64,000 nucleotides of DNA. Origin: Cohnella thailandensis. GTDB taxonomy: Bacteria; Bacillota; Bacilli; Paenibacillales; Paenibacillaceae. The position numbers were made by a program, and so were the translations under genes. This document shows positions 16,584 to 25,338 of this stretch, one piece after another (within the stretch, counting starts at the first letter, position 1; each line of letters opens with the position of its first letter). The DNA lies in the NCBI RefSeq assembly GCF_014212135.1, contig NZ_JACJVQ010000021.1, positions 124,001 through 188,000 of the forward strand. Reading direction: 5' to 3'. The notes below the pieces were generated by a model. That model ran no database searches and was not told where the DNA came from. It was given only the letters and a program-made list of their open reading frames with translations.

Positions 16584-17678
16584 TTACGGGTCGATGATGT
16601 CGATGTTGCGCAGCCTGTAGAGCCGCCATGCATGAGTGACGACGATCTTGAGCAGCGCGTAGCAAGGTACGGCGACGAACATGCCGAACAGTCCGCCGAT
16701 GCTTCCCACCGCAAGCAGCACGATGATCAGCGTCAGAGGATGGATCGCCAGCTTCTTGCCCATGATTTGCGGCGAGAGGACTTTGTCCTCGATCTGCTGG
16801 ACGATCAGAACGACGAGGATGACCCACACGACCTGCATAGGGGATTCGATGAAGCCTACGATGACGGCCGGAACCATCCCGATGATAGCGCCGACATACG
16901 GTATAAAGTTCATAAGCGTCAGAACGACCGCCAGCAGCAGCGAATACGGAAGACCGATCACCGAGTACCCGATCCACGTCAGAAGGCACAGTCCGAAGCT
17001 GACGAGGATTTTCCCCTGTATGTATGCGCTCAGCGCCCCGTCCATCTCCTTCATGATCGCATACGCGCGATCGTCGTGCTTATCCGGAACGAGCTTCAGG
17101 AACAGGTTGGGGAATTGGCGGTCCCCTTTAAGCATGTAGTACACGATGAACGGAACGGTCGACAGCAGGAGGAAAAAGCTCGAAACGAAGCTCATGACGC
17201 TGTTGAACGCATCCCCCATGTTGTTGACGACCCGATTGATGATCTCTTCGGTCTTCGCGGAGAGGTCGACCTGATGCTCTTGCAGATAGTTGGCCACCCA
17301 GTCGTTCTTCTGCAGCGTCTCCACCTGATCCTGTCCCAATTTAATCAGTTCGGGCAGGTTGACGACCAAGCTGTTGACCTGATCGCCGATAACCGGACCG
17401 ATAAGGAAGCCGATCAGCACGAGAACTCCGGCAAGAATCAGGAAGACCGCCGAGATCGAGAGCGTTCGGTTCCGCAGGTACTTCTCCAGGTAATTGACCG
17501 GCGGACGCAGTAAATAGTAGAAAACAAGAGAGAGAAGGAGCGGCGTGAGCAGCCCCTTGATCATCTTCCAGAAAGGCTCGAAGAGGAAATCCACTTTGGA
17601 CGCTAGGAAGAAGATAAGGAGTACAACGATAATGCCGTAGCCGATGCGAAAATATTTGCCCTGTGGAATATGAATCAC
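16584..17678 (-). CDS. AI-2E family transporter
   Basis: A 364-residue polytopic membrane protein of the AI-2E/PerM family (Bacillus YueF, YtvI and YrrI are relatives). It has about eight membrane segments with the family's conserved C-terminal block, seen here as MNFIPYVGAIIGMVPA and VLSPQIMGKKLAIHPLTLI. Members export small molecules or act as Na+(Li+)/H+ antiporters; the substrate is not predictable. The start is GTG at 17678 after AGGA. It marks the left border of the tail-like cluster. Confidence 0.9.
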   Translation of the reverse strand: MIHIPQGKYFRIGYGIIVVLLIFFLASKVDFLFEPFWKMIKGLLTPLLLSLVFYYLLRPPVNYLEKYLRNRTLSISAVFLILAGVLVLIGFLIGPVIGDQVNSLVVNLPELIKLGQDQVETLQKNDWVANYLQEHQVDLSAKTEEIINRVVNNMGDAFNSVMSFVSSFFLLLSTVPFIVYYMLKGDRQFPNLFLKLVPDKHDDRAYAIMKEMDGALSAYIQGKILVSFGLCLLTWIGYSVIGLPYSLLLAVVLTLMNFIPYVGAIIGMVPAVIVGFIESPMQVVWVILVVLIVQQIEDKVLSPQIMGKKLAIHPLTLIIVLLAVGSIGGLFGMFVAVPCYALLKIVVTHAWRLYRLRNIDIIDP

Positions 17679-17733
17679 CCAATCCTAGAAATAGTAGTCC
17701 CGCACATGTCAAATGTTTGTCATATATGGGGCA

Positions 17734-18966
17734 TTATACCGGAATTCCGGCCGCTTTGCGAACCTCGTTCGCCAGGCGGTTGAACTCGTCTTTCGAAGCT
17801 TGATCGACCGCCGCATACCAGCCTGCCGATAGGAACTTGATGATCTTCTCCGCGTCTTCTTTGCTCATCGTTATCTCACCTTCCTCTTCATTCGTGTTCC
17901 ACCAGCCTTCGCCGCCGAAGGAGCGGTTCAGGTCCAGCGAGACTCCGGCCACCGAGGTGCCGTTCTTGTATTGATAAATATTCGCGTTGCTGCTTTCGTT
18001 GCCCCTGCTCCAGGCGTAAGTCTGCCAGAAATGCTTGCAGGCCCCGCGCTTGTGCATCTCTTCGATTACCGCGTAGGAGCCGTAAACGCCGATTCCATAG
18101 CCGGGGAGCTCGGCGGCGGCGGCCTTCAGGTACGCTTCGATCGCGTTATAGTCCGACGGCTGGGCGTCGTAATCCACCGCGAAGTAGATGGCGCTGCCGG
18201 GAGGCTGGGCGATCGTCCGGGCTTCCTTGAGGGCGGCGGCTCCGTCCGCCTTCCCCGCGGAGGCTCCGCCCTTCGGGCGATCCGCCGACGTCTCGTAAAC
18301 GGAGACGATCTGCATTCCCGCGGCGGTGATCGCTTCCGCTTCGCTTCGGGTCAGTCTTTTCCAAGTGTAGTTGGCCGGGACCAGATAGCGCGCCGCGAAC
18401 TTATAGCCCGCCGCCGCGATCTGCTTCGCCGTCTGCGCGGTGAGCGGAGTCGCGCAATCGATTCCGGATGTCGTTGTTGCCAAGGGCGGCTTCTCTCCTT
18501 CCTCTGAGGGTTTGGGTTTAAAAACATCATATTGATAAAGGTCGTAGGCGTTCATCAGCGAAATCAGCTTGTCGGCGTAGCCCGGATCCGTCGCGTAGCC
18601 CGCGGCGGCGACCTCCCGGGCGGCGGTTCGGCCGTCTGCGTTAAGCGCCTTCTTGTAGCGCGGGCGGCTAAGCAGCGCGGAATGGTCGGCGATCGACTCC
18701 TCCCAGCTGTTATAGGCGCGGAACGCCGCTTGCGCTTGCGTCGCGCGTCCGTCCGCATATTCCGTCGTCGCCATCGTCACGCTGCCGGCCGGGCCGGTGC
18801 CTTTGATGCTGAACAGGTTATTGGCTTTCTGCGTCAGCCCGCTCCGCCCCCAGTTCGACTCCAGCGCCGCCTGCGCCAGGGTAAGGGAAGCCGGGACGCC
18901 CGTGTTGAGTTGATCGGCGAGGACGTACGGAAGAATCCGGGTTATAAAGGCATCATAGATGGACAT
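17734..18966 (-). CDS. Endolysin: glucosaminidase plus DUF1906 glycoside-hydrolase-like domain
   Basis: A 410-residue two-domain lysin. Residues about 5-150 form a FlgJ/Mannosyl-glycoprotein endo-beta-N-acetylglucosaminidase domain (GVPASLTLAQAALESNWG with the catalytic Glu, then KANNLFSIKG and RAYNSWEESIADHSALL). Residues about 170-355 form a DUF1906/Rv2525c-like TIM-barrel (GFDCATPLT-like SGIDCATPLTAQTAKQI, YFAVDYDAQ, YGSYAVIEEM). The C-terminus is a small helical tail. The second domain is proposed to cleave peptidoglycan. The ATG at 18966 lies 13-15 bases after AAGGAGGGG, rather far. It is the last gene of the tail-like cluster and should serve lysis and particle release. Confidence 0.85.
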   Translation of the reverse strand: MSIYDAFITRILPYVLADQLNTGVPASLTLAQAALESNWGRSGLTQKANNLFSIKGTGPAGSVTMATTEYADGRATQAQAAFRAYNSWEESIADHSALLSRPRYKKALNADGRTAAREVAAAGYATDPGYADKLISLMNAYDLYQYDVFKPKPSEEGEKPPLATTTSGIDCATPLTAQTAKQIAAAGYKFAARYLVPANYTWKRLTRSEAEAITAAGMQIVSVYETSADRPKGGASAGKADGAAALKEARTIAQPPGSAIYFAVDYDAQPSDYNAIEAYLKAAAAELPGYGIGVYGSYAVIEEMHKRGACKHFWQTYAWSRGNESSNANIYQYKNGTSVAGVSLDLNRSFGGEGWWNTNEEEGEITMSKEDAEKIIKFLSAGWYAAVDQASKDEFNRLANEVRKAAGIPV

Positions 18967-19231
18967 CGCTCTTGGCGTACCCCTCCTTATACGTCGGGGA
19001 TGGGATGTGGTTGCTGGTCGTTTTGGGTCATTTATAGGGATGCATTGGGGTGAGAAAAATAGGGCGATTATTTTTAAGGACGAGTTAGTATATGTTGGCG
19101 TGAAGGCGAACGGAACGGCGGGCGTTAGCCTGGGGAGCATTACAATGGCAGAACGAGAGATCGATTCCCCACTTAATACAATATTCTGTTCTTGTGCCTT
19201 CTTTCCTCCAACCGTCAAGTAGAAGCAGTCT
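18967..19231. other. Low-GC gap between lysin and holin genes
   Basis: 265 bases of A/T-richer DNA with no convincing gene on either strand. It could carry a promoter or leader for the lysin. Unlike the near-zero spacing elsewhere in the operon, it may be a remnant of a lost lysis gene. Confidence 0.4.
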
Positions 19232-19636
19232 CTACTCTTCCGTTTCGCCCTTCTGCTTGAGCACCGCAATGATTTGCCTTAGCTTCTCCGGCATCGGGAG
19301 GCCGATGCGGCCGCAATTCTCTGTGACCGACACCAGTTCGTTCGCGATGTAGAAGTAAATAGCTCCTCCCATGACCATCTCGCTTCCGAGCAGCACGTCC
19401 ACTCGATAGCTGAGAAGGATGACGAGCAGCATGATGCCCTTCTTCGCTAATCCAACCGCTCCGACCGCCGAGTTCAGGCCATGTCCTTCTTTCAGCGACG
19501 CGTACATTCCGCTGATGATATCTATAGCAACCACGGTAAGTAGGAATGTGAGGGATTCGGGCCAGTGGCCGAAAGAGAAAGTGATGAAGGCTCCTAGCAC
19601 GCCGGAAAAATAGTTGATGAGGGTTTGTGCGTTCAT
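19232..19636 (-). CDS. Phage holin, Cph1/TcdE (holin_4) type
   Basis: A 134-residue membrane protein with about three to four hydrophobic segments and a charged C-terminus (RQIIAVLKQKGETEE). The pattern FLLTVVAIDIISGMYASLKEG followed by KKGIMLLVILLSYRVD is typical of the phi29/Cph1/TcdE holin family, which makes membrane lesions that let the endolysin reach the wall. A perfect GGAGGT lies 6 bases before the ATG at 19636. It precedes the endolysin gene. Confidence 0.9.
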   Translation of the reverse strand: MNAQTLINYFSGVLGAFITFSFGHWPESLTFLLTVVAIDIISGMYASLKEGHGLNSAVGAVGLAKKGIMLLVILLSYRVDVLLGSEMVMGGAIYFYIANELVSVTENCGRIGLPMPEKLRQIIAVLKQKGETEE

Positions 19637-19663
19637 GTGGGGACCTCCTTTGGGATAATAAAA

Positions 19664-19682
19664 AACGGGCCAATGGCCCGTT
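19664..19682 (-). terminator. Terminator inside the tail operon, upstream of lysis genes
   Basis: On the minus strand AACGGGCC-ATT-GGCCCGTT is followed by a T-run (TTTTTTATT). It lies just after the fibre-associated gene and immediately before the holin Shine-Dalgarno, so transcripts of structural genes would end here unless terminator read-through occurs. Confidence 0.75.
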
Positions 19683-19729
19683 CAGGAGTCTTACGAAGAA
19701 ATGAATGTGATCCTATCATTTTGCATCTA

Positions 19730-20116
19730 TTATTCTTTCATTTTGTTTTGCAGATCTGATAAGGAAAGTTTTAATTCATCGATGAGCCTCTGCTGTTCAG
19801 CCACTTGCAACGTCAACGGTTTTTGATAGACTGGCTCTGCGGTATGTGAAGGATTAGGGTATGAGAATACAAGAATCGGCTCCTCTCCTTTAATATCCAC
19901 CCTATATCCGTTGCAAGCCGTAAAGTCAGCTGCGTATTGACCAAATTCCAGGTGAAGGACGCCAACCGTCTCAGGAATACGTTCCGCCAAAGCCCCATAA
20001 GAGGCGAAATCCCCTTCTTGTGTCGTCTCGATCACCTCACCCGAACGCTCTCCGGTGTCTACGAGCACGTTGCCCGTTACCCGATCATAATAAATCTTTC
20101 GTCCAACTTTTTTCAT
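19730..20116 (-). CDS. Tail-fibre-associated phage protein
   Basis: A 128-residue protein found next to fibre genes of Gram-positive contractile phages. The N-terminus (KKVGRKIYYDRVTGNVLVDTGERSG) is a typical conserved phage module. The last 30 residues are predicted coiled coil (LQVAEQQRLIDELKLSLSDLQNKM), suggesting oligomerisation with fibre. The exact role (fibre chaperone or structural part) is unknown. It is A/T-richer than the tail core genes. Confidence 0.65.
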   Translation of the reverse strand: MKKVGRKIYYDRVTGNVLVDTGERSGEVIETTQEGDFASYGALAERIPETVGVLHLEFGQYAADFTACNGYRVDIKGEEPILVFSYPNPSHTAEPVYQKPLTLQVAEQQRLIDELKLSLSDLQNKMKE

Positions 20117-20131
20117 TCCAGATTACCTCCT

Positions 20132-21814
20132 TTACTCGAATGCCACCCAGCTAAATGTACCTGTATCACTTACCGTTGACACTTGGAAGAATCCCGGCCC
20201 ATAATAACCTCCATAAGTACCTAGCGTCGAAGCGGGACTTGTCTGATAGATCCAATTTCCATAATACGGCTCCGTACCGTTTCCTGGCATAGAGCTCTGA
20301 CCATAAAAGTTATCGGAGAAGAACATGTAGTTAAAGGTATTGGAGGCGTTGGTAAAAAAACCGGAGTTGTTAAGTAAACCAACGTCAAAAAGGATGTTTA
20401 CACTCGGCCAATTAGTCCCGCTTAGCCTTTTGGCAAAAACCAGAGACGGAGTAAACCCAAGACCAGTGACCAGAATGCCCGAAGTGTAAGTCATGCTGAT
20501 AGTTGTCGCCGACCCGCTAGCACTCCGCCTCCCTGTGCCCGTCACCTTAACACCATTGACATACGCCGTGTATCCCGAAAGAATTTTATCTGCCGTTGCG
20601 GTAGCATCACCTGTAAACGTACCTGTCATTTTTAGATCAGATCCGCCGATTTGTACCCCGTACTTGATATTATCAGGCAACAGCGCATGAATATGGTGTT
20701 CTAACTTCGTTGTCGAGTCCATGTAGCCTTTGGACGCAGAATTATTGGGGCTTGGCCTTGTCACCAATTTACCGTAAGCTGTGTTGCCACTGTATACCTC
20801 CAGAGAGAGAACCCCTTCAGCTCCGCCATAAACAGCTTGATTGCGTTTATCCTGCAAAGTACCCGATACAATGCCGTTTTCAGTACCCACTGTATAACCA
20901 GACAGGATCTGATCAGCCCCAGCCGTCCCATACTCCCCCCCTTCACCCTGTAAGATAAAAGCCGTACCGTTATAGCGCAGGGTATAGATCCCGTTCGCCA
21001 CAAGCTTGCCCGATGCCAGGGCAGCACCCTTGCTATTAAGGATAGACTTCGCCCCCAGCGCATTCACGTTAATGGTAGAAGCACCTGTATTGGCAACGTT
21101 AATTTTCACGGCAAGAGCCAGACCGGCCGGCAACGAAGTTGGCGCCGGGGATAGAGTTACGGCATAGGCGTTGGCTGAGCCAGTTGCTGCAGCATAAGGT
21201 ACGTGAGAGGTCAGATCGGAAACGTGAGAGAGAGGTGCCGCATCCGTAATCCCATACCCGTTCAACGTCGTCGGGTTCGTCCCCGCCGTCACGCGTCCCT
21301 TCGCGTCGACGGTTACGCTTCGGTAGGTTCCTGCCGATACGCCCGAGTTCGACAAGGTTAGCGTACCGCTTGCCGCTGCCGAGCCATCGAAAGTAACGGA
21401 AGCTGCACCGTCGCCCGTAAGCGAGATTGCGCGAGCCGTCGCCAGCTTCGTGGCGGTTGCCGCGTTGCCGGTGATGCCGCCGACTAACTGCGCAGAGGAG
21501 TTGTAGACGGGGATCGTATTCGCGACCGCCGTCGTGCTCGCGTCATAGCCGTCAAGCTTGTCCGCGTTCAGATTGGTTACTTTGGTGGTGGAAGTCACCG
21601 CCAATGGCGCGCTCCCCGTCGCCACAGCGGAAGTGATCGGTCCGCTTACCTTGAGGTTCGCGGCCGTCACCGTGCCGGTAAAAGTAGGCGAAGCAAGAGG
21701 AGCCTTCTCCGCGACGGCCGAGTCGAGAATATCCGAATTGTCGTTGAAGTTCCCGATATCGACGACGTCCGTGCCCTCCGGCTTCTTGAGTCCTAAATTC
21801 GGTGTCTGTTGCAT
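20132..21814 (-). CDS. Tail fibre / receptor-binding protein
   Basis: A 560-residue fibre. The N-terminus (MQQTPNLGLKKPEGTDVVDI) attaches to the baseplate in related fibres. Residues about 35-200 carry Ala/Thr/Gly-rich fibre repeats including GNAATATKLATARAI, and SVTVDAKGRVTAGTNP followed by LNGYGITDAA, typical of long tail fibres. The C-terminal 250 residues are aromatic and Gly/Ser-rich (YYGNWIYQ, GTYGGYYGPGFFQVS) and should contain the receptor-binding tip. The 3' half is visibly A/T-richer than the 5' half and the neighbouring genes, consistent with exchange of the tip. Confidence 0.85.
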   Translation of the reverse strand: MQQTPNLGLKKPEGTDVVDIGNFNDNSDILDSAVAEKAPLASPTFTGTVTAANLKVSGPITSAVATGSAPLAVTSTTKVTNLNADKLDGYDASTTAVANTIPVYNSSAQLVGGITGNAATATKLATARAISLTGDGAASVTFDGSAAASGTLTLSNSGVSAGTYRSVTVDAKGRVTAGTNPTTLNGYGITDAAPLSHVSDLTSHVPYAAATGSANAYAVTLSPAPTSLPAGLALAVKINVANTGASTINVNALGAKSILNSKGAALASGKLVANGIYTLRYNGTAFILQGEGGEYGTAGADQILSGYTVGTENGIVSGTLQDKRNQAVYGGAEGVLSLEVYSGNTAYGKLVTRPSPNNSASKGYMDSTTKLEHHIHALLPDNIKYGVQIGGSDLKMTGTFTGDATATADKILSGYTAYVNGVKVTGTGRRSASGSATTISMTYTSGILVTGLGFTPSLVFAKRLSGTNWPSVNILFDVGLLNNSGFFTNASNTFNYMFFSDNFYGQSSMPGNGTEPYYGNWIYQTSPASTLGTYGGYYGPGFFQVSTVSDTGTFSWVAFE

Positions 21815-21821
21815 GAGTCCG

Positions 21822-22439
21822 TCACTCTCCTTCGTAAACTTTAAGCTCGTTCCATGTCTTGAGTGCCGCGTCGGACCATCGAAGCCCCGACAATTGATCC
21901 CAAGTTGTATAAGTATATTTAATGCTATAAACCAGGTGAGCCGGCTTGATCGCTTCCAGCATGGACAAGAACCCCGCCATGTTCGCCGGAATGCCCTTCA
22001 CCCCGATGAACTGGATCTCAAACCGGTACTCCGCAGGGTACTCGGTCACTCGAACCTCGCCGCCGCTGAAAGCCGCGGCCGCGGACACGATCGCCGCCGA
22101 AGTCGTCGTGCCGACTCCGCGAAGGGCGGCCATCACTTGCTCCCGGCGCCTCTCGATCGTCTTGGAAGGATCGACCGTCAGCCCCAGCTCGTCCTCCCAG
22201 CGATCCAATCCCCAAGTGGCCGTGCTCACGAACCGTTGACGAAGCGTCTCGTCCAACGCAAACCGCTGCTGAGCCGCCTCCTCCGCGATGGTTGCTTGCA
22301 GGGCCTTCATCACTCGGCTATTGGCGTAGTAATAGGGCAAATAACTTAACAGATCCGGCGGGTTGCCCGGAGACGAGCCGCCAGATTCCGGCTCTTCCGA
22401 GAACAGCAAGTTACCGTACGACGTTTCCCCATAAGCCAC
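21822..22439 (-). CDS. XkdU/YmfQ-like baseplate protein (DUF2313 type)
   Basis: A 205-residue protein matching the YmfQ/XkdU family, the baseplate wedge component that follows the gpJ-like gene in contractile phages. The signature is LRQRFVSTATWGLDRWEDELGL followed by SKTIERRREQVMAALRG. The start is GTG at 22439 with AAGGGGGTG upstream. Here, unlike in PBSX, it is separated from the gpJ-like gene by three fibre-type genes. Confidence 0.85.
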   Translation of the reverse strand: MAYGETSYGNLLFSEEPESGGSSPGNPPDLLSYLPYYYANSRVMKALQATIAEEAAQQRFALDETLRQRFVSTATWGLDRWEDELGLTVDPSKTIERRREQVMAALRGVGTTTSAAIVSAAAAFSGGEVRVTEYPAEYRFEIQFIGVKGIPANMAGFLSMLEAIKPAHLVYSIKYTYTTWDQLSGLRWSDAALKTWNELKVYEGE

Positions 22440-22442
22440 CGG

Positions 22443-22802
22443 CTACACCCCCTTCAGTTGGTTCCAGGTCACGCCGGGACTCAGCTTGGCGTTGACCTCC
22501 AGCTTGGTCGCCCCATCGGCAATGCCGTAACCCGACAAGGTGGTCGGCTTGCCCGTCACTCCCGCCCAAGCTACGCTGTCCGCCGCCTCGGCGGAATCGA
22601 CCTTACCGTTGCCGTTCGTGTCGTAAATGCTCTTAAGCATGTCCCCCGCCGCCAAGCCGGACGCCAGAAGGACATTCCCGCTCGTCGCCGTGCCGACAAA
22701 CAGCTTTTTCGTATCCGTGCAGTACCCCAGCTCTCCATCGGACAAGGTTCCGATGTTGGCTTCCAGTCCTCGCCGGATTTGAATCAATACTTTGCGAGCC
22801 AT
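22443..22802 (-). CDS. Short tail-fibre-like protein
   Basis: A 119-residue protein. Its N-terminus (VLIQIRRGLEANIGTLSDG then ELGYCTDTKKLFVG) matches the fibre N-terminal module also seen in the next gene upstream. The C-terminus carries fibre repeats (GKPTTLSGYGIADGATKLEV) like those of the large fibre. It probably makes a short fibre or an adaptor between baseplate and fibre. ATG at 22802. Confidence 0.7.
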   Translation of the reverse strand: MARKVLIQIRRGLEANIGTLSDGELGYCTDTKKLFVGTATSGNVLLASGLAAGDMLKSIYDTNGNGKVDSAEAADSVAWAGVTGKPTTLSGYGIADGATKLEVNAKLSPGVTWNQLKGV

Positions 22803-22814
22803 CTCATCACCGCC

Positions 22815-23840
22815 TTAAAACGTGCCGCCGTCGATCGCGCTGACCGTCAGGCGGTTGCCGTTCGCGGAATCGTACACGATGCTGCTCTCGTCGATATGGG
22901 CCGCTACTCCATTCGTATCGACGGCAATCCCCCGATAAGCCTTCACCGAGATCGCGTCCGCGGCGACCGTAATCCCGTTGCCGCCGCCAACGTTCAGAGT
23001 CACGCTGTCGGCTTGCCCGCCTCCGGTCAACCCGGTACCGGCCGTAATCGTCTGAAGCGCGCCGCCGGTTCGGACCCAAGCGGTTCCGTTCCAGCTGTAA
23101 ACCTTCTGTTCGGCATCCACGTAGCAAGTCCAACCGACCGAAGGCGGATAGTAAACCCAAGCGCCCGATTGCCATTCGGCGATCTGCGTCTGTTTGCCGG
23201 CCCAAGCTCCGGTCGCGTTCGCCGGGATGATATAACGATCGCCTTCCGCGTTGCCGGATGCCGGCGGCGTAACCGTCGTTTGATTTTTGACCGAGGCTTG
23301 CGGCTCGATGTTATGCTTGGCCAGCTCGATCTCGTTCCGAATTTTCTGAGCGGACCACAGCTCGGTGGTCGAAGCTCCGGAATCGTTGATCTGACGATGC
23401 TTGGCCGCATCGTCCACATGAGCGCGAACCTCCGCGGCCGACGCGGACGCCGAGCCGTCGCTCAGCTTGCTGACATGCCCGGCCGTCAAATCCGACTTCA
23501 GGACCCGGCCATACGTCGCGCCCTCCGCAACATCGTCCAACGTCCCCGTCAGATCCGAGATTCCGATCGCATTGATCCTGATCCACTGCGTTCCGTCATC
23601 CAGATATAGATAACCCGAGTTCGCCCCCGAGGTCACGTAATAAGTACGACCGGAAGAGGCGGCACTCGGACGGTTAGCGTAAGTGCCCGACATCGCCCGG
23701 CCGACGAACAGATTGGAGGTTCCGTCGCCGACATACACCTCTTTCGTATCGGTGCAAAACCCCATCTCTCCGGACAGAAGAGCACCGCGGGCCGTCAATT
23801 CCGCTTTGGTTCCCCGCCGTATCCTGACCGTTTGCGCCAT
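22815..23840 (-). CDS. Tail-fibre-like protein with DUF2793-type domain
   Basis: A 341-residue fibre protein. The N-terminus (QTVRIRRGTKAELTARGALL followed by GEMGFCTDTKEVYVG) shares the module of the short fibre gene. Residues about 195-265 resemble DUF2793 (EGDRYIIPANATGAWAGKQT, WVYYPPSVGWTCYVDAEQ, WNGTAWV), a domain found in fibre proteins of phages and gene-transfer agents. The C-terminus is a beta-rich fibre shaft. The ATG at 23840 follows GAGGAGG; the upstream 49 codons are not part of the gene. Confidence 0.8.
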   Translation of the reverse strand: MAQTVRIRRGTKAELTARGALLSGEMGFCTDTKEVYVGDGTSNLFVGRAMSGTYANRPSAASSGRTYYVTSGANSGYLYLDDGTQWIRINAIGISDLTGTLDDVAEGATYGRVLKSDLTAGHVSKLSDGSASASAAEVRAHVDDAAKHRQINDSGASTTELWSAQKIRNEIELAKHNIEPQASVKNQTTVTPPASGNAEGDRYIIPANATGAWAGKQTQIAEWQSGAWVYYPPSVGWTCYVDAEQKVYSWNGTAWVRTGGALQTITAGTGLTGGGQADSVTLNVGGGNGITVAADAISVKAYRGIAVDTNGVAAHIDESSIVYDSANGNRLTVSAIDGGTF

Positions 23841-23841
23841 T

Positions 23842-24240
23842 TTAAACCTCCTCTTTAAAAGAACCCCCGTCGATGATCCCCGAGCTCTTGTATCGTTCCA
23901 GTTCGTCTTGAGTGGCTGCCAGTCTATCCTGCAGAAGATTGATGTCCTCCGCTTCCACGGTATCCCCCGGCGTTTCATAGACGACATAGACGGGATTCGC
24001 TGTCGTATAAATCCGAATCTCTCTTTTCCAAGGCGTCTCCGACGGAATCGATACCGTGAAGTTCGTTACCCTTTCTCCCGTGAACTTGGGTCCGGTATAC
24101 GCTTGAATCGAACTCGGCGGCACATTGTCGTGAGAGAGCGGACCTTCATAGACGCCGTCCTTCGTCTCGAAGGCTTCCTCGATCGAATAAACTTCTCCGG
24201 CGGCCTTCTTGTTCAGCTTAGCGGCAAAAGAATATCCCAT
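23842..24240 (-). CDS. Phage tail-cluster protein of unknown role
   Basis: A 132-residue protein between the gpJ-like gene and the fibres. The middle has an immunoglobulin-like strand pattern (ERVTNFTVSIPSETPWKREI) and the C-terminus a helical segment (AEDINLLQDRLAATQDELERY) that could trimerise. Position suggests an adaptor between baseplate and fibre. I do not recognise a named family. Confidence 0.6.
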   Translation of the reverse strand: MGYSFAAKLNKKAAGEVYSIEEAFETKDGVYEGPLSHDNVPPSSIQAYTGPKFTGERVTNFTVSIPSETPWKREIRIYTTANPVYVVYETPGDTVEAEDINLLQDRLAATQDELERYKSSGIIDGGSFKEEV

Positions 24241-24243
24241 CCC

Positions 24244-25338
24244 CTACACCCCCAGAGAGACGCTGCCCAGCACCGGAATCTGTTCGTCCGTCAGCGCGAC
24301 GTTGGTCGAAGCCCCGTTGACCAAGAATTCTTCATAATCCACGATCCCGGGGACGTCGAGAAGAAGCGTGCCCAGCTTGGCATAGCTCACGTAAGAGGTT
24401 TTAAAGGCCGTCTCCTGAAAATAATCCTCTACCAGCGTCTCATACGAGTTTTGGGCATCCTGCAGCGTATAACCTGTGGCGAGAGTAACCTTGGCGGCCA
24501 CGGCAATGCTCTTCTGCTCGGCCGAAGCCACCGTCACCGTCGCTCCGATCGGCCGCACGTTCTCCACATAAGCGGCCACTTCCGCGACCAGCTCGGCACC
24601 GGCGGGCTTACCCGCCTGATTCGCGAGCACCAGCTTCACCGTTCCCGGCCCGTTCCAGGTCGGGAACACCCTCGCATCGCCTATCCCCGGCACCTCCAGC
24701 GCCCACTGGCGATACTGAGCCGCGTTGCCGGAGGTGGCCGGCTGGCGAATCTTGGCCATAAGCCGACCCAACAACGCTTCGTCGCTCTCTATGTCCGCGC
24801 CCCCGCCTGTCTCCGCCTCATTCGTAATCCCGGCAACTCCTCCTACGGAAGTCATCAGCAGCTTGATCGCCGAAGCCGCCACGTTGCCGTGAGCTCCGGG
24901 TTCGACCGCCGCAATCGCAACGGTCGCCATACCGTCCGAATTCAGAGTCGCCTCTTCGATCGTCTCGAACTCGACGGACGGTGTGCTCGTCGCCGCATCC
25001 GCCTCCGTCGCCGCCAGCGTTCCCGCCGGAATGACCGTCCCCGCAGCTCCCGTGATTTTCACCGATCCGGTCGCCTTCTGGGCTTCCTTCCGGCTGATGC
25101 CATGCTCCTCGCACCTAAGATCCAGATAAGCCCCGAACGTCGTGGAAGCGAATCCCCGCCGCAGCACCTCCTGCGCCCAAACCGCCGAATTGAACAGCTC
25201 GTAAGCGACAGGAGCCAGAGCGTCCCAGAAGAAGGATCCTTCCGATCGGTCTACATCCGAAGGGAGCCGAGCCAGCATCCGGGCCATAATGGCTTCCTCC
25301 GTCTGCTCCTGCAAATAATCCGGCAAAACCGTCGTCAT
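24244..25338 (-). CDS. Baseplate J-like protein (XkdT-like)
   Basis: A 364-residue protein of the gpJ/XkdT baseplate wedge family. Characteristic blocks are DVDRSEGSFFWDALAPVAYE at the N-terminus, a beta-rich centre (KATGSVKITGAAGTVIPAGT), and PATSGNAAQYRQWALEVPGI followed by a conserved DARVFPTWNGPGTV. It builds the baseplate around the hub. The ATG at 25338 overlaps the upstream stop (ATGA), which fixes the start. Confidence 0.93.
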   Translation of the reverse strand: MTTVLPDYLQEQTEEAIMARMLARLPSDVDRSEGSFFWDALAPVAYELFNSAVWAQEVLRRGFASTTFGAYLDLRCEEHGISRKEAQKATGSVKITGAAGTVIPAGTLAATEADAATSTPSVEFETIEEATLNSDGMATVAIAAVEPGAHGNVAASAIKLLMTSVGGVAGITNEAETGGGADIESDEALLGRLMAKIRQPATSGNAAQYRQWALEVPGIGDARVFPTWNGPGTVKLVLANQAGKPAGAELVAEVAAYVENVRPIGATVTVASAEQKSIAVAAKVTLATGYTLQDAQNSYETLVEDYFQETAFKTSYVSYAKLGTLLLDVPGIVDYEEFLVNGASTNVALTDEQIPVLGSVSLGV

